A DNA stretch of 64,000 nt from Allomuricauda sp. TY007. GTDB lineage: Bacteria > Bacteroidota > Bacteroidia > Flavobacteriales > Flavobacteriaceae. Shown in pieces: positions 47,605-57,600 of the stretch; the stretch's first letter is position 1; each line of letters begins with the position of its first letter. Both the position numbers and the translations under genes were made by a program. The notes under the pieces were generated by a model. That model did no database searches. It was not told where the DNA came from and was given only the letters and a program-made list of their open reading frames with translations. The stretch is taken from NCBI RefSeq assembly GCF_010468565.1, contig NZ_WUEG01000007.1, positions 144,137 to 208,136 of the forward strand, read 5' to 3'.

Positions 47605-48648
47605 TCAATCGGAAATACCGACTGAATCTTCTCTAGAGGACGCCCTTATTACCAGTTCCGGCTTAAACACTTCCATTCTGAATTCTTCCTTGGAATTTTT
47701 GTTTTTTATGCGTTGCAATAATATCCTGGCAGACAACATGCCCAAACTGTACACCGGTTGCCAAACGGTAGACAATGCAGGGGAAAAGTATAAAGAATGG
47801 GGCTCGTCATCAAAACCGACTATTGAAATGTCACCAGGAATTGCCAGTCCCATTTTTTTGGCCACGTGCATGGCCGAAGCAGCTATATTATCGTTAATGG
47901 CAAATATGGCATCTGGGGCATCTTCGAGTTCCAGCAATCTCTTGGTGGGTTTGATACCATCTTTATGGGAAAACCCCTTAACGTGTTGGATGTAGTCTTT
48001 TCGCAAGGGCACCTTGTTCTTCTCCAGAGCATCAAGATAGCCTTGGAGCCTATGCTTTGTGGTGCTCAGGTTCAAAGGGCCGCCCAAATGGGCTATTCTT
48101 TTGCAGCCTGAACGTATGAGGTATTCCACAGCTTGTAATGCCCCGGAATAATCGTCCACCAAAACCTTGTCGCTTTCCAACCCTGGGCAGTCCCGATCAA
48201 AAACCACCACGGGCACATCGTTCTTCTGCAAATTCTTGAAATGGTCAAAACTCTTGGTTCCCGATGAAGGGGATACCAAAATACCATCCACCCGCATCTT
48301 GGACAACTTCTTCACCAAGGTGACCTCTTCTTCGTAGGATTCATTGGAAATACAAATCATGATATTGTATTCCGTTGGTCCCACCACATCCTGGATGCCC
48401 GTAATAATAGCGGAAAAAAAGTGACTGGTTATTTCGGGCACTATGACCCCTATAGTATTGGATTTTTTTTGAAGGAGCCCCAAGGCCATGGGATTGGGTT
48501 GATAATCCAGTTCCTCGGCCAATTTTTTGATGGCTTTCTTGGTATCGTCCCCGATAGCGGGATGATCGTTAAGAGCCCTTGAAACTGTGGAAGGGGCAAG
48601 GTTGAGCTTGGCGGCAATATCCTTTAAGGTGACACGTCCCTTTTTCAT
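47605..48648 (-). CDS. LacI-family transcriptional regulator of the inositol locus
   Basis: This 347-residue regulator has the LacI helix-turn-helix at residues 5-27 (VTLKDIAAKLNLAPSTVSRAL) with the hinge DYQPNPMALGL, followed by a periplasmic-binding-protein-like domain (GVIVPEITSHFFSAIITGIQ; VVFDRDCPGLESDKVLVDDY; FAINDNIAASAMHVAKKMG; SIVGFDDEP). It lies immediately upstream of the iol operon on the same strand and downstream of the esterase. Three copies of TGCAAACCTTTGCA, a classic LacI-type palindrome, mark its likely target promoters. The inducer is probably inositol or an early intermediate; this is inferred. No operator copy was seen before the regulator gene itself. Confidence 0.93.
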   Translation of the reverse strand: MKKGRVTLKDIAAKLNLAPSTVSRALNDHPAIGDDTKKAIKKLAEELDYQPNPMALGLLQKKSNTIGVIVPEITSHFFSAIITGIQDVVGPTEYNIMICISNESYEEEVTLVKKLSKMRVDGILVSPSSGTKSFDHFKNLQKNDVPVVVFDRDCPGLESDKVLVDDYSGALQAVEYLIRSGCKRIAHLGGPLNLSTTKHRLQGYLDALEKNKVPLRKDYIQHVKGFSHKDGIKPTKRLLELEDAPDAIFAINDNIAASAMHVAKKMGLAIPGDISIVGFDDEPHSLYFSPALSTVWQPVYSLGMLSARILLQRIKNKNSKEEFRMEVFKPELVIRASSREDSVGISD

Positions 48649-48840
48649 AGTGGATAGGTATAAATCTTTTCTTCATCTGGTTCTTTTGTACTTTTCAACC
48701 CTGAACAGGTACAACTATTAAGGGTTGGAAGTGACCTGTTAACAAAATACAATTATTTTTTCCATTACGCGTCCACAGATTTGGTTACTGCAAATTTAAA
48801 ATCGTAACGTATTGATTTTCAATGAAAAAATATTACCTAT

Positions 48841-49713
48841 CTAGATGTCTTTCAACCAATCCAAAAGAAACTGGCCCCATTTTGCAAGTCTACCCTTTTG
48901 TAGGGCCAGGGCAAATCCATGTCCGCCATACGGGTAAATGTGCATCTCAACCGATATCCTTTTGTCCTTGAGTGCCTTGACCAGCTGAAGGCTGTTTTCC
49001 AGCGGGACCACTTCGTCATCGGCACTGTGGAGGATAAATGTGGGAGGCGTGTTTTCCCTTACCTGTAATTCATTGGAATAGTGCTCCACCAAATCGTCGG
49101 AAAGCTGCTCCCCCAACAAGTTTTTCTTTGAACCGTTGTGAGTGTAGTCTTCTTTCATTGTCACCACTGGATAGATAAGTGCCATGAAATCCGGTCGGTT
49201 CTCATCTTCAAAGTGTGTCCCAAGTGTGGAGGCTAAATGCCCTCCTGCCGAAAAACCCATTATTCCGACCTTGTTGGGGTCAATTTCCCATTCTTCCGCA
49301 TTTGAGCGGAGCAGTTCCATTCCCCTCTTGGCGTCCAGCAATGGGGTGAGGTGCGGGACCTCATTGGATTCGTCCTCAGGCAGTCTGTATTTTAGAACGG
49401 CCGCCGCTATGCCATAGCCATTGAGCCATTTGGCAACATCCGTTCCTTCCTTGTCGTAGGCCAACACACCGTATCCTCCCCCGGGACATATCATGACCAT
49501 CTTGCCTGTTTTGATGACGCTGGATGGCAAATACACTTCCAAACTAGGCCCTATGACTTTTGAAATCACCCTGGCCTTTGGATTCTTTTGTACTTCTTCG
49601 AGATTTGATTCTTTGGCATTCGGGATTTTTCCTTCCCAGAGGGGGATAATGTGGTTTTGGGCCATACACAAATGGAATGACCATAAAAATAGTATTGATA
49701 CAATATATTTCAT
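48841..49713 (-). CDS. secreted alpha/beta hydrolase (BD-FAE/acetyl-esterase-like)
   Basis: This 290-residue protein has a signal peptide ending HLCMAQ. The alpha/beta-hydrolase catalytic triad is visible: nucleophile Ser in GFSAGGHLAS near residue 155, Asp in HSADDEVVPLE near 235 and His in YGGHGFAL near 265; the oxyanion segment CPGGGYGVLAYDKEG lies near 80. This branch mostly contains carbohydrate esterases and small-ester hydrolases. In this locus it could remove acyl groups from an inositol lipid or an acylated glycan, but specificity is not provable. It lies between the PI-PLC-like gene and the regulator and is probably transcribed with the former. Confidence 0.85.
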   Translation of the reverse strand: MKYIVSILFLWSFHLCMAQNHIIPLWEGKIPNAKESNLEEVQKNPKARVISKVIGPSLEVYLPSSVIKTGKMVMICPGGGYGVLAYDKEGTDVAKWLNGYGIAAAVLKYRLPEDESNEVPHLTPLLDAKRGMELLRSNAEEWEIDPNKVGIMGFSAGGHLASTLGTHFEDENRPDFMALIYPVVTMKEDYTHNGSKKNLLGEQLSDDLVEHYSNELQVRENTPPTFILHSADDEVVPLENSLQLVKALKDKRISVEMHIYPYGGHGFALALQKGRLAKWGQFLLDWLKDI

Positions 49714-49792
49714 TTTCCTAGTTTTTGTCGACCATCAACTGTTTTGCGCATTTAAATTTTACTGTTTCCTATTGCTCTCTGGATGCCCTTTT

Positions 49793-51706
49793 TCAATCGC
49801 AGCCAACGACTTTTTCCAAATCGTTCTTTACTTTCTGTTGTTCCACATAGTTGGTGTACAGGCCTTCATATGGCCTATCGGAAACGGCAAACATGACATC
49901 GGTGCAACGGATATTGTCGTACTGACCGTCACCCGATGCGCTTTGCATGTGGAAAATCCGACTGATGTAGCTGTCGTCTTTTGCATCAATGAACGCCCCG
50001 ATATCATTGCCATAGTTCCCAGGGTTTCTCCAATCGGGCGACACCAATTTGTTGTTTTCCCTGTACCGTCTGAGTTGGAGGAAGTTTTCTTGCAGTATGC
50101 CATCAGTTGTGGCAAAGGGCTGAAAGTTGTTGGTGTGCTCACTCTTGGTTATGTTGTTGTTCGGCTGTATATAGAGCACCACTTTTCCGAGCAGCCCCCC
50201 TTCCTTCGACCCGTTTTCGTCCATAAAGTACAAGGTCTTGCCATCAACAATCTTGTTTTGATCCACCAGATCCTCATTATGGAACCCGCTGGAACTATGG
50301 TACCTCAGCTTGTCCCCAAACTTGTCCTGCATCAAACGAATGATGCTTTGCCATTTGGCATTAGCCATCCATTGTTCGTACTCCTTGAGCTCTGTCATAA
50401 TGAACAGGGGTTCATGCCCTGGGTTGTCATTGCTCCAATTGGAGATATATGTTATCCAATCTTCCAAGAAAACGGACGATGGATTGTCCACGCTTAAATC
50501 TACCTCATCTCCTGGGGCATCATGTCCTAAAACAAGTTCCCCTATCGCTATAGACATCAATTGGACGGATGTATCTTTTTGTAAAAAAAGGTAATATCCA
50601 TTTTCAGATGGGTACATACCCGCTTCTGCACCGGACAACATATCAGATTCATTGTTGTACTCATTGACCAAATTAGGCTTGCCATTGTCCATGATCAATT
50701 GCGAACCCTTTACATCACCATTGGCGCCATAGGAGTTCACAAAGAGTTTTCCATTGGTGATTGAAGCCTGTACCGTGCCAGTGAGCTGGCTTGATGTGCT
50801 TGTTTGGTTGCCGTTCGTTGTCCAAGTGTTTCCATTGGTATCGACCGATTCGACCTTGAAATTAGTGACGGTATTTACATTGTGCCTAAACATGTAAAGG
50901 TTGTTATCCTGCTCAAAAGGATACAGGGTTTCATTGGAGGGAACGGAATTTTGTTCATAGCGTGTTTCTCCAAGGGCAACATCTCCACCATCAAAAGAGA
51001 TTTCGATAATCTTATAGGTGGTACTGTCCTTGGCATGCACTGCTGTGTAGGCTGTATTGTTGAACACAAAAGTGGACAGGTTCACATTGGTGTCCCCTAT
51101 GTTTCCTGAATGCAAGGGAGTCAGTGAAGTGCCATTGAAACTGTAAATGATAAAGTCACCGGCCATTGGTTCGTATCCAAAAATATATAGCCCTTCCTGA
51201 AAAGCCAGTATTGAAAATTTCCTGTCGACTTCTTCCAAACCTTCACCTGTATTCTGGTAAACTATTTGTGGATTGCCATTGTCCAGGCTGAATATTTTGA
51301 TACTGCCCCCGATTTTTGAATAGGAAAGGATATGTGGTTCTCCCATGTGATCGAACACGGTAAATCCATCCACTTGCTCGGCCCAAGTTGTCTGCAAGGC
51401 TTTTTGGGTATGGAAGGTGAATAGGTCGAATTCAAAAAACCTGAGCCCCCTTTCCAATTGTGTCCCGATTCCTTCCCTTTTCATCCCTCCAAGATTTCCT
51501 GAATAGGAATTGTGGGTCCCTGTAAAGAAAAACTGCCTATATATGGCGGTCGTGGAATCCGTAACAACAGGGTCTGGATCAGGATCCGGATTCTGCCCCT
51601 GTTTTGGGGGGTCTGGTTTCACAGCGGGTTCTCCGCTGTCCGATGAGCATCCGTGGGCCACAAAAAAGCCCATCAATGCGATACTGAAGAGAGTTGATCT
51701 TGTCAT
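49793..51706 (-). CDS. PI-PLC-like lipoprotein with large inserted beta domain
   Basis: The ATG at 51706 gives a 637-residue lipoprotein with lipobox VAHGC (Cys20), followed by an Asp/Pro-rich linker; a longer frame needs a TTG inside a terminator. FFTGTHNSYSGN (His65) and RGLRFFEFDLF (Glu92, Asp94) match the first half of Ca-dependent phosphatidylinositol phospholipase C (PI-PLC-C1, SaPLC1-like). About 290 residues of beta-rich sequence with propeller-like repeats then intervene. The barrel resumes at LGHDAPGDE (His395) and ISNWSNDNPGHEPLFIMTELKE, strongly like SaPLC1 relatives. The likely role is cleaving phosphatidylinositol or a GPI-type compound at the cell surface. The insertion may bind ligand. 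No substrate is proven. Confidence 0.75.
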   Translation of the reverse strand: MTRSTLFSIALMGFFVAHGCSSDSGEPAVKPDPPKQGQNPDPDPDPVVTDSTTAIYRQFFFTGTHNSYSGNLGGMKREGIGTQLERGLRFFEFDLFTFHTQKALQTTWAEQVDGFTVFDHMGEPHILSYSKIGGSIKIFSLDNGNPQIVYQNTGEGLEEVDRKFSILAFQEGLYIFGYEPMAGDFIIYSFNGTSLTPLHSGNIGDTNVNLSTFVFNNTAYTAVHAKDSTTYKIIEISFDGGDVALGETRYEQNSVPSNETLYPFEQDNNLYMFRHNVNTVTNFKVESVDTNGNTWTTNGNQTSTSSQLTGTVQASITNGKLFVNSYGANGDVKGSQLIMDNGKPNLVNEYNNESDMLSGAEAGMYPSENGYYLFLQKDTSVQLMSIAIGELVLGHDAPGDEVDLSVDNPSSVFLEDWITYISNWSNDNPGHEPLFIMTELKEYEQWMANAKWQSIIRLMQDKFGDKLRYHSSSGFHNEDLVDQNKIVDGKTLYFMDENGSKEGGLLGKVVLYIQPNNNITKSEHTNNFQPFATTDGILQENFLQLRRYRENNKLVSPDWRNPGNYGNDIGAFIDAKDDSYISRIFHMQSASGDGQYDNIRCTDVMFAVSDRPYEGLYTNYVEQQKVKNDLEKVVGCD

Positions 51707-51724
51707 ACAACTAATATAAAGTAT

Positions 51725-51751
51725 AAAAAGGGACCTGATCGGGTCCCTTTT
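51725..51751 (-). terminator. rho-independent terminator after the BspA-like gene
   Basis: GGGACC pairs with GGTCCC, extended by A/T arms, and is followed on the minus strand by TTTTTATAC. It may end or attenuate the susC-susD-bspA message before the PI-PLC-like gene. Confidence 0.75.
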
Positions 51752-51771
51752 CAATTAAAAATAAATCCATA

Positions 51772-53295
51772 TCAATTATCCCTGTTGCAGAACTCATTGT
51801 TATCTGTTTTGTCAGCAACAAAATTGGGTTTATTAGCATCTTCCCATTGGGGTGCGTCGGTATCAAAATCGTAATTGCACATTACGTTGCTCACGTCCCA
51901 ACCCGAAAGGTCTTGGTTGAACACCTTGTTTTCTTTGAACAGGTTCTGCATATTGACCACATTGCTCACGTCCCAACCGGAAATATCCTGGTTAAAGGCG
52001 CAATTTTCACCACCGAACATGGTTTCCATGTTGTCCATACTGCTCAAGTCCCAATTATTGATTGAGGGATTGTTAAATCCGCTGTCCTTGAACATGTCCC
52101 ACATGCTTACTACCTTGCTCATATCCCATGCACTAAGGTCGCCGTTGTAATCGGATTCCCTGAACATCTCACGCATGGTAATCACATTGCCCAATTTGTC
52201 GCCCCAACCCGAAAGGTCCTGATCAAAGGCATCGTTCTGCCTAAAGGTGGACTGGAAACTGGTCACATTGGAAACATCCCAATCACCAATGGGCTGGTTG
52301 AACGGGCAGTTCCTGAACATGTTTTTCATGGTCGTGGCACTACTCACATCCCATCCGGATATGTCTTGATCGAAAGCGGTATCCCTGAACATGGTCTCAA
52401 AAGTGGTCACATTACTTACGTCCCATTGATCTAAAGGCTGGTTGAAATTATTGGCCTTATAGAACATGTCCCACATGCTTGTGACACCGCTCACGTCCCA
52501 GTGGTTGATATTACTGTTAAAGGATGTGGCCTCCCTGAACATTTCCCTGAAATTGGTGGTTTCACTTAGGTCAGGGGCATCTTCTGCTGTTATCTGCAGA
52601 TTGGTGCACTTTCTAAAATAACCGCCGTCATTGCCCAACTTAACTTGTCCCCAGTTGGTGATGTCGATGATGTTTGCCGCACTCTCCTTGGTCATATCAA
52701 AGTTGAACCCATTGATTTCTCCCCAAACAGTGACCGTATAGTCACCGGCCTCTGCGTAGGTGTGCGTGGCAGACTCAAGGTCGTAGGTGGCCACTATACT
52801 TTCCTGCCCATCGCCCCAGAATACTTTGAAGTTGTAAGTCCCGGTCTCTATAAGTGGAAGGGTTATACTGCCATTGGCATCCACTCTCCAAACGGACACA
52901 AATTCATCATCGGACTCAAACGGTTCCAATACTTTTAGATTGATGGTGTATTCCTCTTCCAGCCCAAATCCGGATACCAAAAGGGTGGAAGTCCCAGTAG
53001 AAAAACTTTCCCCGGATGCAGGCGAGGTTGTGATTCCATCCTGCAAATGGATGGTGAGCACCATGTCACTGGCATCACAATTTTCCGGAAGGGAAGCTGT
53101 AATGCTTCTGGAATAATTGGTAACAGAAACCTCAATATCTTCCTCAATACAAGGGTTTTTGGAGGCTTCTATGATTATGGAGTCGATATAGACGTCCCTG
53201 TCGTCAAGGGAAAAGTCTGTACTGTCCACATCACAGGAACTGAGTGCAGCTCCGATAAATGCGATCAATAGGAAAAATTTATAAAATCGTTTCAT
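51772..53295 (-). CDS. BspA-like DUF285 repeat surface lipoprotein
   Basis: This 507-residue lipoprotein has lipobox LSSC (Cys20). A PKD-like domain follows (residues ~130-200, GTYNFKVFWGDGQE and ATHTYAEAGDYTVTVWG). Then come nine DUF285 units of 23-26 residues, consensus VTSMxxMFxxxxFNQDLSGW plus DVSN, from residue ~255 to the end. Such BspA-type leucine-rich-like repeats mediate binding at cell surfaces. It is the third gene behind susC and susD, the place usually held by the surface ligand-binding lipoprotein (SusE/SusF position), so capture of the locus substrate is likely. Confidence 0.9.
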   Translation of the reverse strand: MKRFYKFFLLIAFIGAALSSCDVDSTDFSLDDRDVYIDSIIIEASKNPCIEEDIEVSVTNYSRSITASLPENCDASDMVLTIHLQDGITTSPASGESFSTGTSTLLVSGFGLEEEYTINLKVLEPFESDDEFVSVWRVDANGSITLPLIETGTYNFKVFWGDGQESIVATYDLESATHTYAEAGDYTVTVWGEINGFNFDMTKESAANIIDITNWGQVKLGNDGGYFRKCTNLQITAEDAPDLSETTNFREMFREATSFNSNINHWDVSGVTSMWDMFYKANNFNQPLDQWDVSNVTTFETMFRDTAFDQDISGWDVSSATTMKNMFRNCPFNQPIGDWDVSNVTSFQSTFRQNDAFDQDLSGWGDKLGNVITMREMFRESDYNGDLSAWDMSKVVSMWDMFKDSGFNNPSINNWDLSSMDNMETMFGGENCAFNQDISGWDVSNVVNMQNLFKENKVFNQDLSGWDVSNVMCNYDFDTDAPQWEDANKPNFVADKTDNNEFCNRDN

Positions 53296-53313
53296 TGTTT
53301 GTGTTTTTATTGA

Positions 53314-54690
53314 TTAATACCCGGGGTTCTGTTCCATATCCGTAATATCAACTTCAGCCTGTGGAATAGGGGCCAACAATCTTATGGGGTCAACGGTGAT
53401 ATCTCTGCCCTCCGTTTGGAAGAAACTGTTCATGGTCTGTATGGCTTTGCCCGTTCGCAGTAGGTCGTACCAGCGGTGGCCTTCACCTGCCAATTCCAAC
53501 CTTCTTTCGAAGGCAATGGCATTGCGCATGCTTGCTTGGTCGCTTGCAGTGGTGTTGTCCAGACCTGCTCTGTTCCTTACCCTATTGAGATAAATCTCCG
53601 CAGTAGAGGTCTTGTTGTTCTCATTGAGGCATTCCGCATATAGTAGCAACACATCCGCATACCTGACCACAAAGTGGTTGTCCCCACCATCTTCCCTGTT
53701 GCTGTTGGGTGATGGTGTCCATTTGTTGATATAGTACACATTGTTGGATTCGTTGATCAAGTTTCGACGAAGATCTTCTGCCTCGTATAAATTGTACAGG
53801 GAACTTTCCATGGCCATGGCCCCCATGCCCCCTTGGTCATCAGGTTGGGTAAATATGTAATAGAACCGGCTTCCTTCACTCATTCCATCTAAATTGGAGG
53901 TGTACTGAATACTGAAGACATCTTCATCGTTGCCTTCATTTTCCACACCAAAAAGGCCATCAATCGGAGCAAGGTCATATTTTTCGGAACCCACGATGAT
54001 TTCCAATTGTGCCTCTGCTTTGCCAAAGTCCCCTAGTCTCATGTAATGCTTAGCAAGAATGGCACGTGCTGCATATTCATTTGCCCTGCCCACGCTATTG
54101 GTTTTTGGCAGAAGTGTTATGGCATCCAACAGGTCTGCCTCGATTTGCGTATAGATTTCAGACACTGGGGTCCGGACATCATCAAACGCATTGGTAGGAT
54201 CGTCCACCTCCAAAACCAAGGGAACATCCCCATAGATTGTTGTAAGCTGCTCATATAAAAATGCTCTGATGAATTTCATCTCACCAATCCTTATACTTTT
54301 CAAGGATTCACTGTCATATAACACATTATCGATTACATCCAACACGGTATTTGCATATAAGATGCCCTCATAGGCATTCTCCCATATACTCCCAACAAAA
54401 CCAGTGGTGCTGATCCATGAAAAATCTTCCAAAGGTCTCGCACCTCCATTGGAGTTTGGAGCTTGGATATATGCATTGTCAGAAGGAATCTCTCCCCACA
54501 GTATCATGTAATAATCATAGAGTGCCTGTAACTCATTATATGTAGCGGTCACTGTCGATTCAACATTTTCCTGTGTGGTGTAATAGTTGTCGGCCAAGAT
54601 GCCTGTTTCTGGAAATTGGTCCAGTTCGTCTTCACATGCAAAGCATGAAAGCATTGCCAAAGTGTAAATATATATTCGTTTCATAACCAT
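53314..54690 (-). CDS. SusD/RagB-family outer-membrane lipoprotein
   Basis: This 458-residue SusD homologue is a surface lipoprotein that closes over its SusC partner and delivers substrate. The signal peptide ends SCFAC. The family's N-terminal DQFPETGI-NYYTTQENVE segment and TPR-like helices follow; RNALAFERRLELAGEGHRWYDLLRTGKA near residue 390 and LAPIPQAEVDITDMEQNPGY at the end are the classic RagB/SusD C-terminal signature. The ATG at 54684 (MKRIYIY) is an equally good start. It begins eight bases after susC ends. The likely ligand is an inositol-containing molecule, inferred from context. Confidence 0.93.
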   Translation of the reverse strand: MVMKRIYIYTLAMLSCFACEDELDQFPETGILADNYYTTQENVESTVTATYNELQALYDYYMILWGEIPSDNAYIQAPNSNGGARPLEDFSWISTTGFVGSIWENAYEGILYANTVLDVIDNVLYDSESLKSIRIGEMKFIRAFLYEQLTTIYGDVPLVLEVDDPTNAFDDVRTPVSEIYTQIEADLLDAITLLPKTNSVGRANEYAARAILAKHYMRLGDFGKAEAQLEIIVGSEKYDLAPIDGLFGVENEGNDEDVFSIQYTSNLDGMSEGSRFYYIFTQPDDQGGMGAMAMESSLYNLYEAEDLRRNLINESNNVYYINKWTPSPNSNREDGGDNHFVVRYADVLLLYAECLNENNKTSTAEIYLNRVRNRAGLDNTTASDQASMRNAIAFERRLELAGEGHRWYDLLRTGKAIQTMNSFFQTEGRDITVDPIRLLAPIPQAEVDITDMEQNPGY

Positions 54691-54698
54691 AATTCTTT

Positions 54699-57600
54699 TT
54701 ATTGGAATGTTAGATTGATGCCCGCAGAAATGAGTCTGGGAACTGCCGTTGTGCCAAAAATATGTCCTCTGTTCAGTGGGTTGCCCGTGTTGCCTCCATC
54801 AGGGTTCATTCCCCTGAACTTGGTCCAAGTGTGCAGGTTATTGGCAGAGACATATACGCGTAGGTTCTTTAAGTGCAACTGTTCCAACACGTCGGAAGGT
54901 ATGTTATACCCCAACTGTACGCTTCTCAATCTCAGGTAATCCGCATCAAGTACGTTGTAATTGGTGGGGTTTCTACTGGCAGACCTTGTAGCGGTGTTGC
55001 CATAAGCATCGGGAGGGGCTAAAAAACCATCCGGATTATGTACAGGGTCCCAATAATTGTTAAAATAGTGGTAGTTGGTATTGGTAAACGCCTCCCCATA
55101 CTCCAAATATCTGGAAGTCATCTCATCAAAGGCCATTCTTCCCACGGTTCCATTGAAGTTCAAGCTCATGTCAAACCCTTTATAGGCGAGGTTTATTCCA
55201 AAACCATAGGTTACTTCGGGGTTGTAGTCGCCCAAAAGCACCCTATCATTGGCATCAATAGTATCGTTTCCATCCGTGTCTTGGAATATGTAGTCACCCA
55301 CTTCTGCAGATAGGGTAGTATTCTTTCTATTGTTATATTCAGCTACTTCTTCCTCGGATTTCAAAATCCCGATGATCTTATAGCCATAAAGGTTCGCCAA
55401 GGACTCCCCTACCCGGGTAATGAATCTTTGATTTCCTCCTTCGAACAACTCATCGGCACCTCCAAGGGAAAGAATCTCATTATTGTTGGTTGCCAAATTG
55501 GCATCAAAGCCAAAGCTTAGATCCCCCAAGTTGAAATTAGATCCGCTGAGTTGGAATTCCCAGCCCTTGTTTCTCATTTCCCCAATGTTCTGAAGAGAAT
55601 TGTTGAAACCAGTATGTTTGGGTACCGGCCTGTCCAACAAAAGATCGGTAATGTCTGCTACGTAGTAATCGACCCCTAGCCTGATTTTGTTGAAAAAACT
55701 CAAATCCACACCAAAGTTGTTGGAAGTATTAGTCTCCCAAGTAAGGGCATAGGATGGGGCACTGGACGGGGCGGCACCGGGATGGAGCGTACCATCATAG
55801 GGATAGTCCCTTCCTGTGCCAATGGAGGCATACTGTGCATAGTTGCCAATCTGATTATTCCCTGTTTGCCCCCAACTATATCTCAATTTTGCAAACGTGA
55901 GTATATCATTTTCCGGAAAAAAGGATTCATTGCTCAACACCCAACCTGCGGAGAACGAACCAAAGGTTCCATACCTATTGTCCCTTCCGAATCTGGAGGA
56001 ACCATCGGTACGTATGGATCCCGATAGGAAATAGGTATCCTTGTAATCATACATAATCCTACCAAAATAGGAGAGCTGTGTCCATCGGCTTCGTGATGCC
56101 CCGGCCGTCTGCACAGTAGAGCCATCTATATTTTCAATGATATCGTTTGGAAAATCGAACCCGTCAACGGACAGTCCAGATGAAGAGCTTTTCTGAAAAC
56201 TTTGTCCTGCCAATGCATTGAACGAATGCTGGCCAATATCGAAGGTATAGTTGGCCGTGTTCTCTATAAGAACATCCCCCTGATCGCTTCTGCTTTCCGA
56301 CCCCTGCTGAGGATTTCTTTCACTGATCAATTCACGGTATGCACCGGTGAGCATTGGCGCATACTGGTCGGTAAACTTGTAGTCTAACAGATAACCCAAT
56401 GAGGTCTTTAGTTCCAGATTGTCTATAGGCTCATAGGAAAGATAGGCATTTCCGAAAGTCCTGAACTCTCTTCTATCATACTTGGACAATTCTGCCATGG
56501 CCACAGGGTTTTCTTGCAAGTTTGCATTATAGGGCCTGTTTGCACGAATCTGTGCCTCAATATTGTACCCGGTCGGGTGCGAATCGTCATAAGCAGAGAA
56601 AAATGGGTACATATATACCATGGCTCTGCCTGCTGGATCTATAGGGAACCTATATTGGTTACTTCCATTGGTAAGTCCTCTTTCGGAATAGTAACCGTTC
56701 ATGTTTGCCCCGAACTTCAAGCGTTCACTCAATTTGGTGTTGAACTTGATGTTAGTGGTATAACGTTTTTGGTCTGCAGTAATCACTATACCTTCCTCAT
56801 CGGTGTACCCCAATGATACTGAATAGTTGGTGGCATCGTTCGAACCGGATACATTTATATGGTGGTTCTGTACTATCCCTGCCCTGTACACAGCATCTTC
56901 CCAGTTAAAATCCATTAGACCCTGTTCGTTATTCAGGTACGGAAGGGTATAATCCAATAAAAGTTCCCGCACGTTTGCTCCATTAGCAATACGCTGTGAC
57001 TCTGTGTCATTAACACTAACATTGTTATGGTTTTTCAGATATGCGTTGTTTCGTCCGTCCCTAAAGAAAATGGCCGCATCATAAGCGTTCAAAAGGTCGT
57101 ATGTCCCGGTACGTTCTTGTATCCCGGCCACGGAATTAATCTGAACTGTCGTTTTTTTGCTCCGTCCCTCTTTCGTGGTAATCATGATAAGCCCGTTGGC
57201 CGCCCGAGATCCATAAATGGCCGAGGAAGCCGCATCTTTTATCACATCAATGGATGCAATGTCATTGGGATTGATGACATTGAGGGAGCTTCCTTCTGCC
57301 AACGGAAAGCCATCGACCACCACGAGTGGGTTTGCGCTTCTAGTGATGGAGCCCGCCCCCCGTATGGTTATAGTATTACCATCCCCAGGGTTTCTTGCGT
57401 TGGTCAAAATATCGACCCCCGGTAGTTTTCCAACTATGGCCTGGTCGAAGTTGGCGTTGGAATACTCCTGGATACTTTCTGCATCTATACTGACCACCGA
57501 GCCAGTGATTTTTTCCTTGGAGCTTGTCCCATAGCCAATGACCACCACATCATCAAGAACATTGCTGGCCTCTTTCAAAACAAAATCCAGGGTGAATACT

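Noticed and set aside
51707..51754. Longer start of the PI-PLC-like protein
   Set aside because: It begins with TTG within a terminator hairpin, and the shorter form starts with a proper lipoprotein signal.
51850..52560. Regularly spaced similar DNA segments (ACGTCCCA...) looked like a CRISPR-type array
   Set aside because: They are the DUF285 protein repeats of the BspA-like gene: spacing is a multiple of three, the units diverge at third positions, and no cas genes are present.
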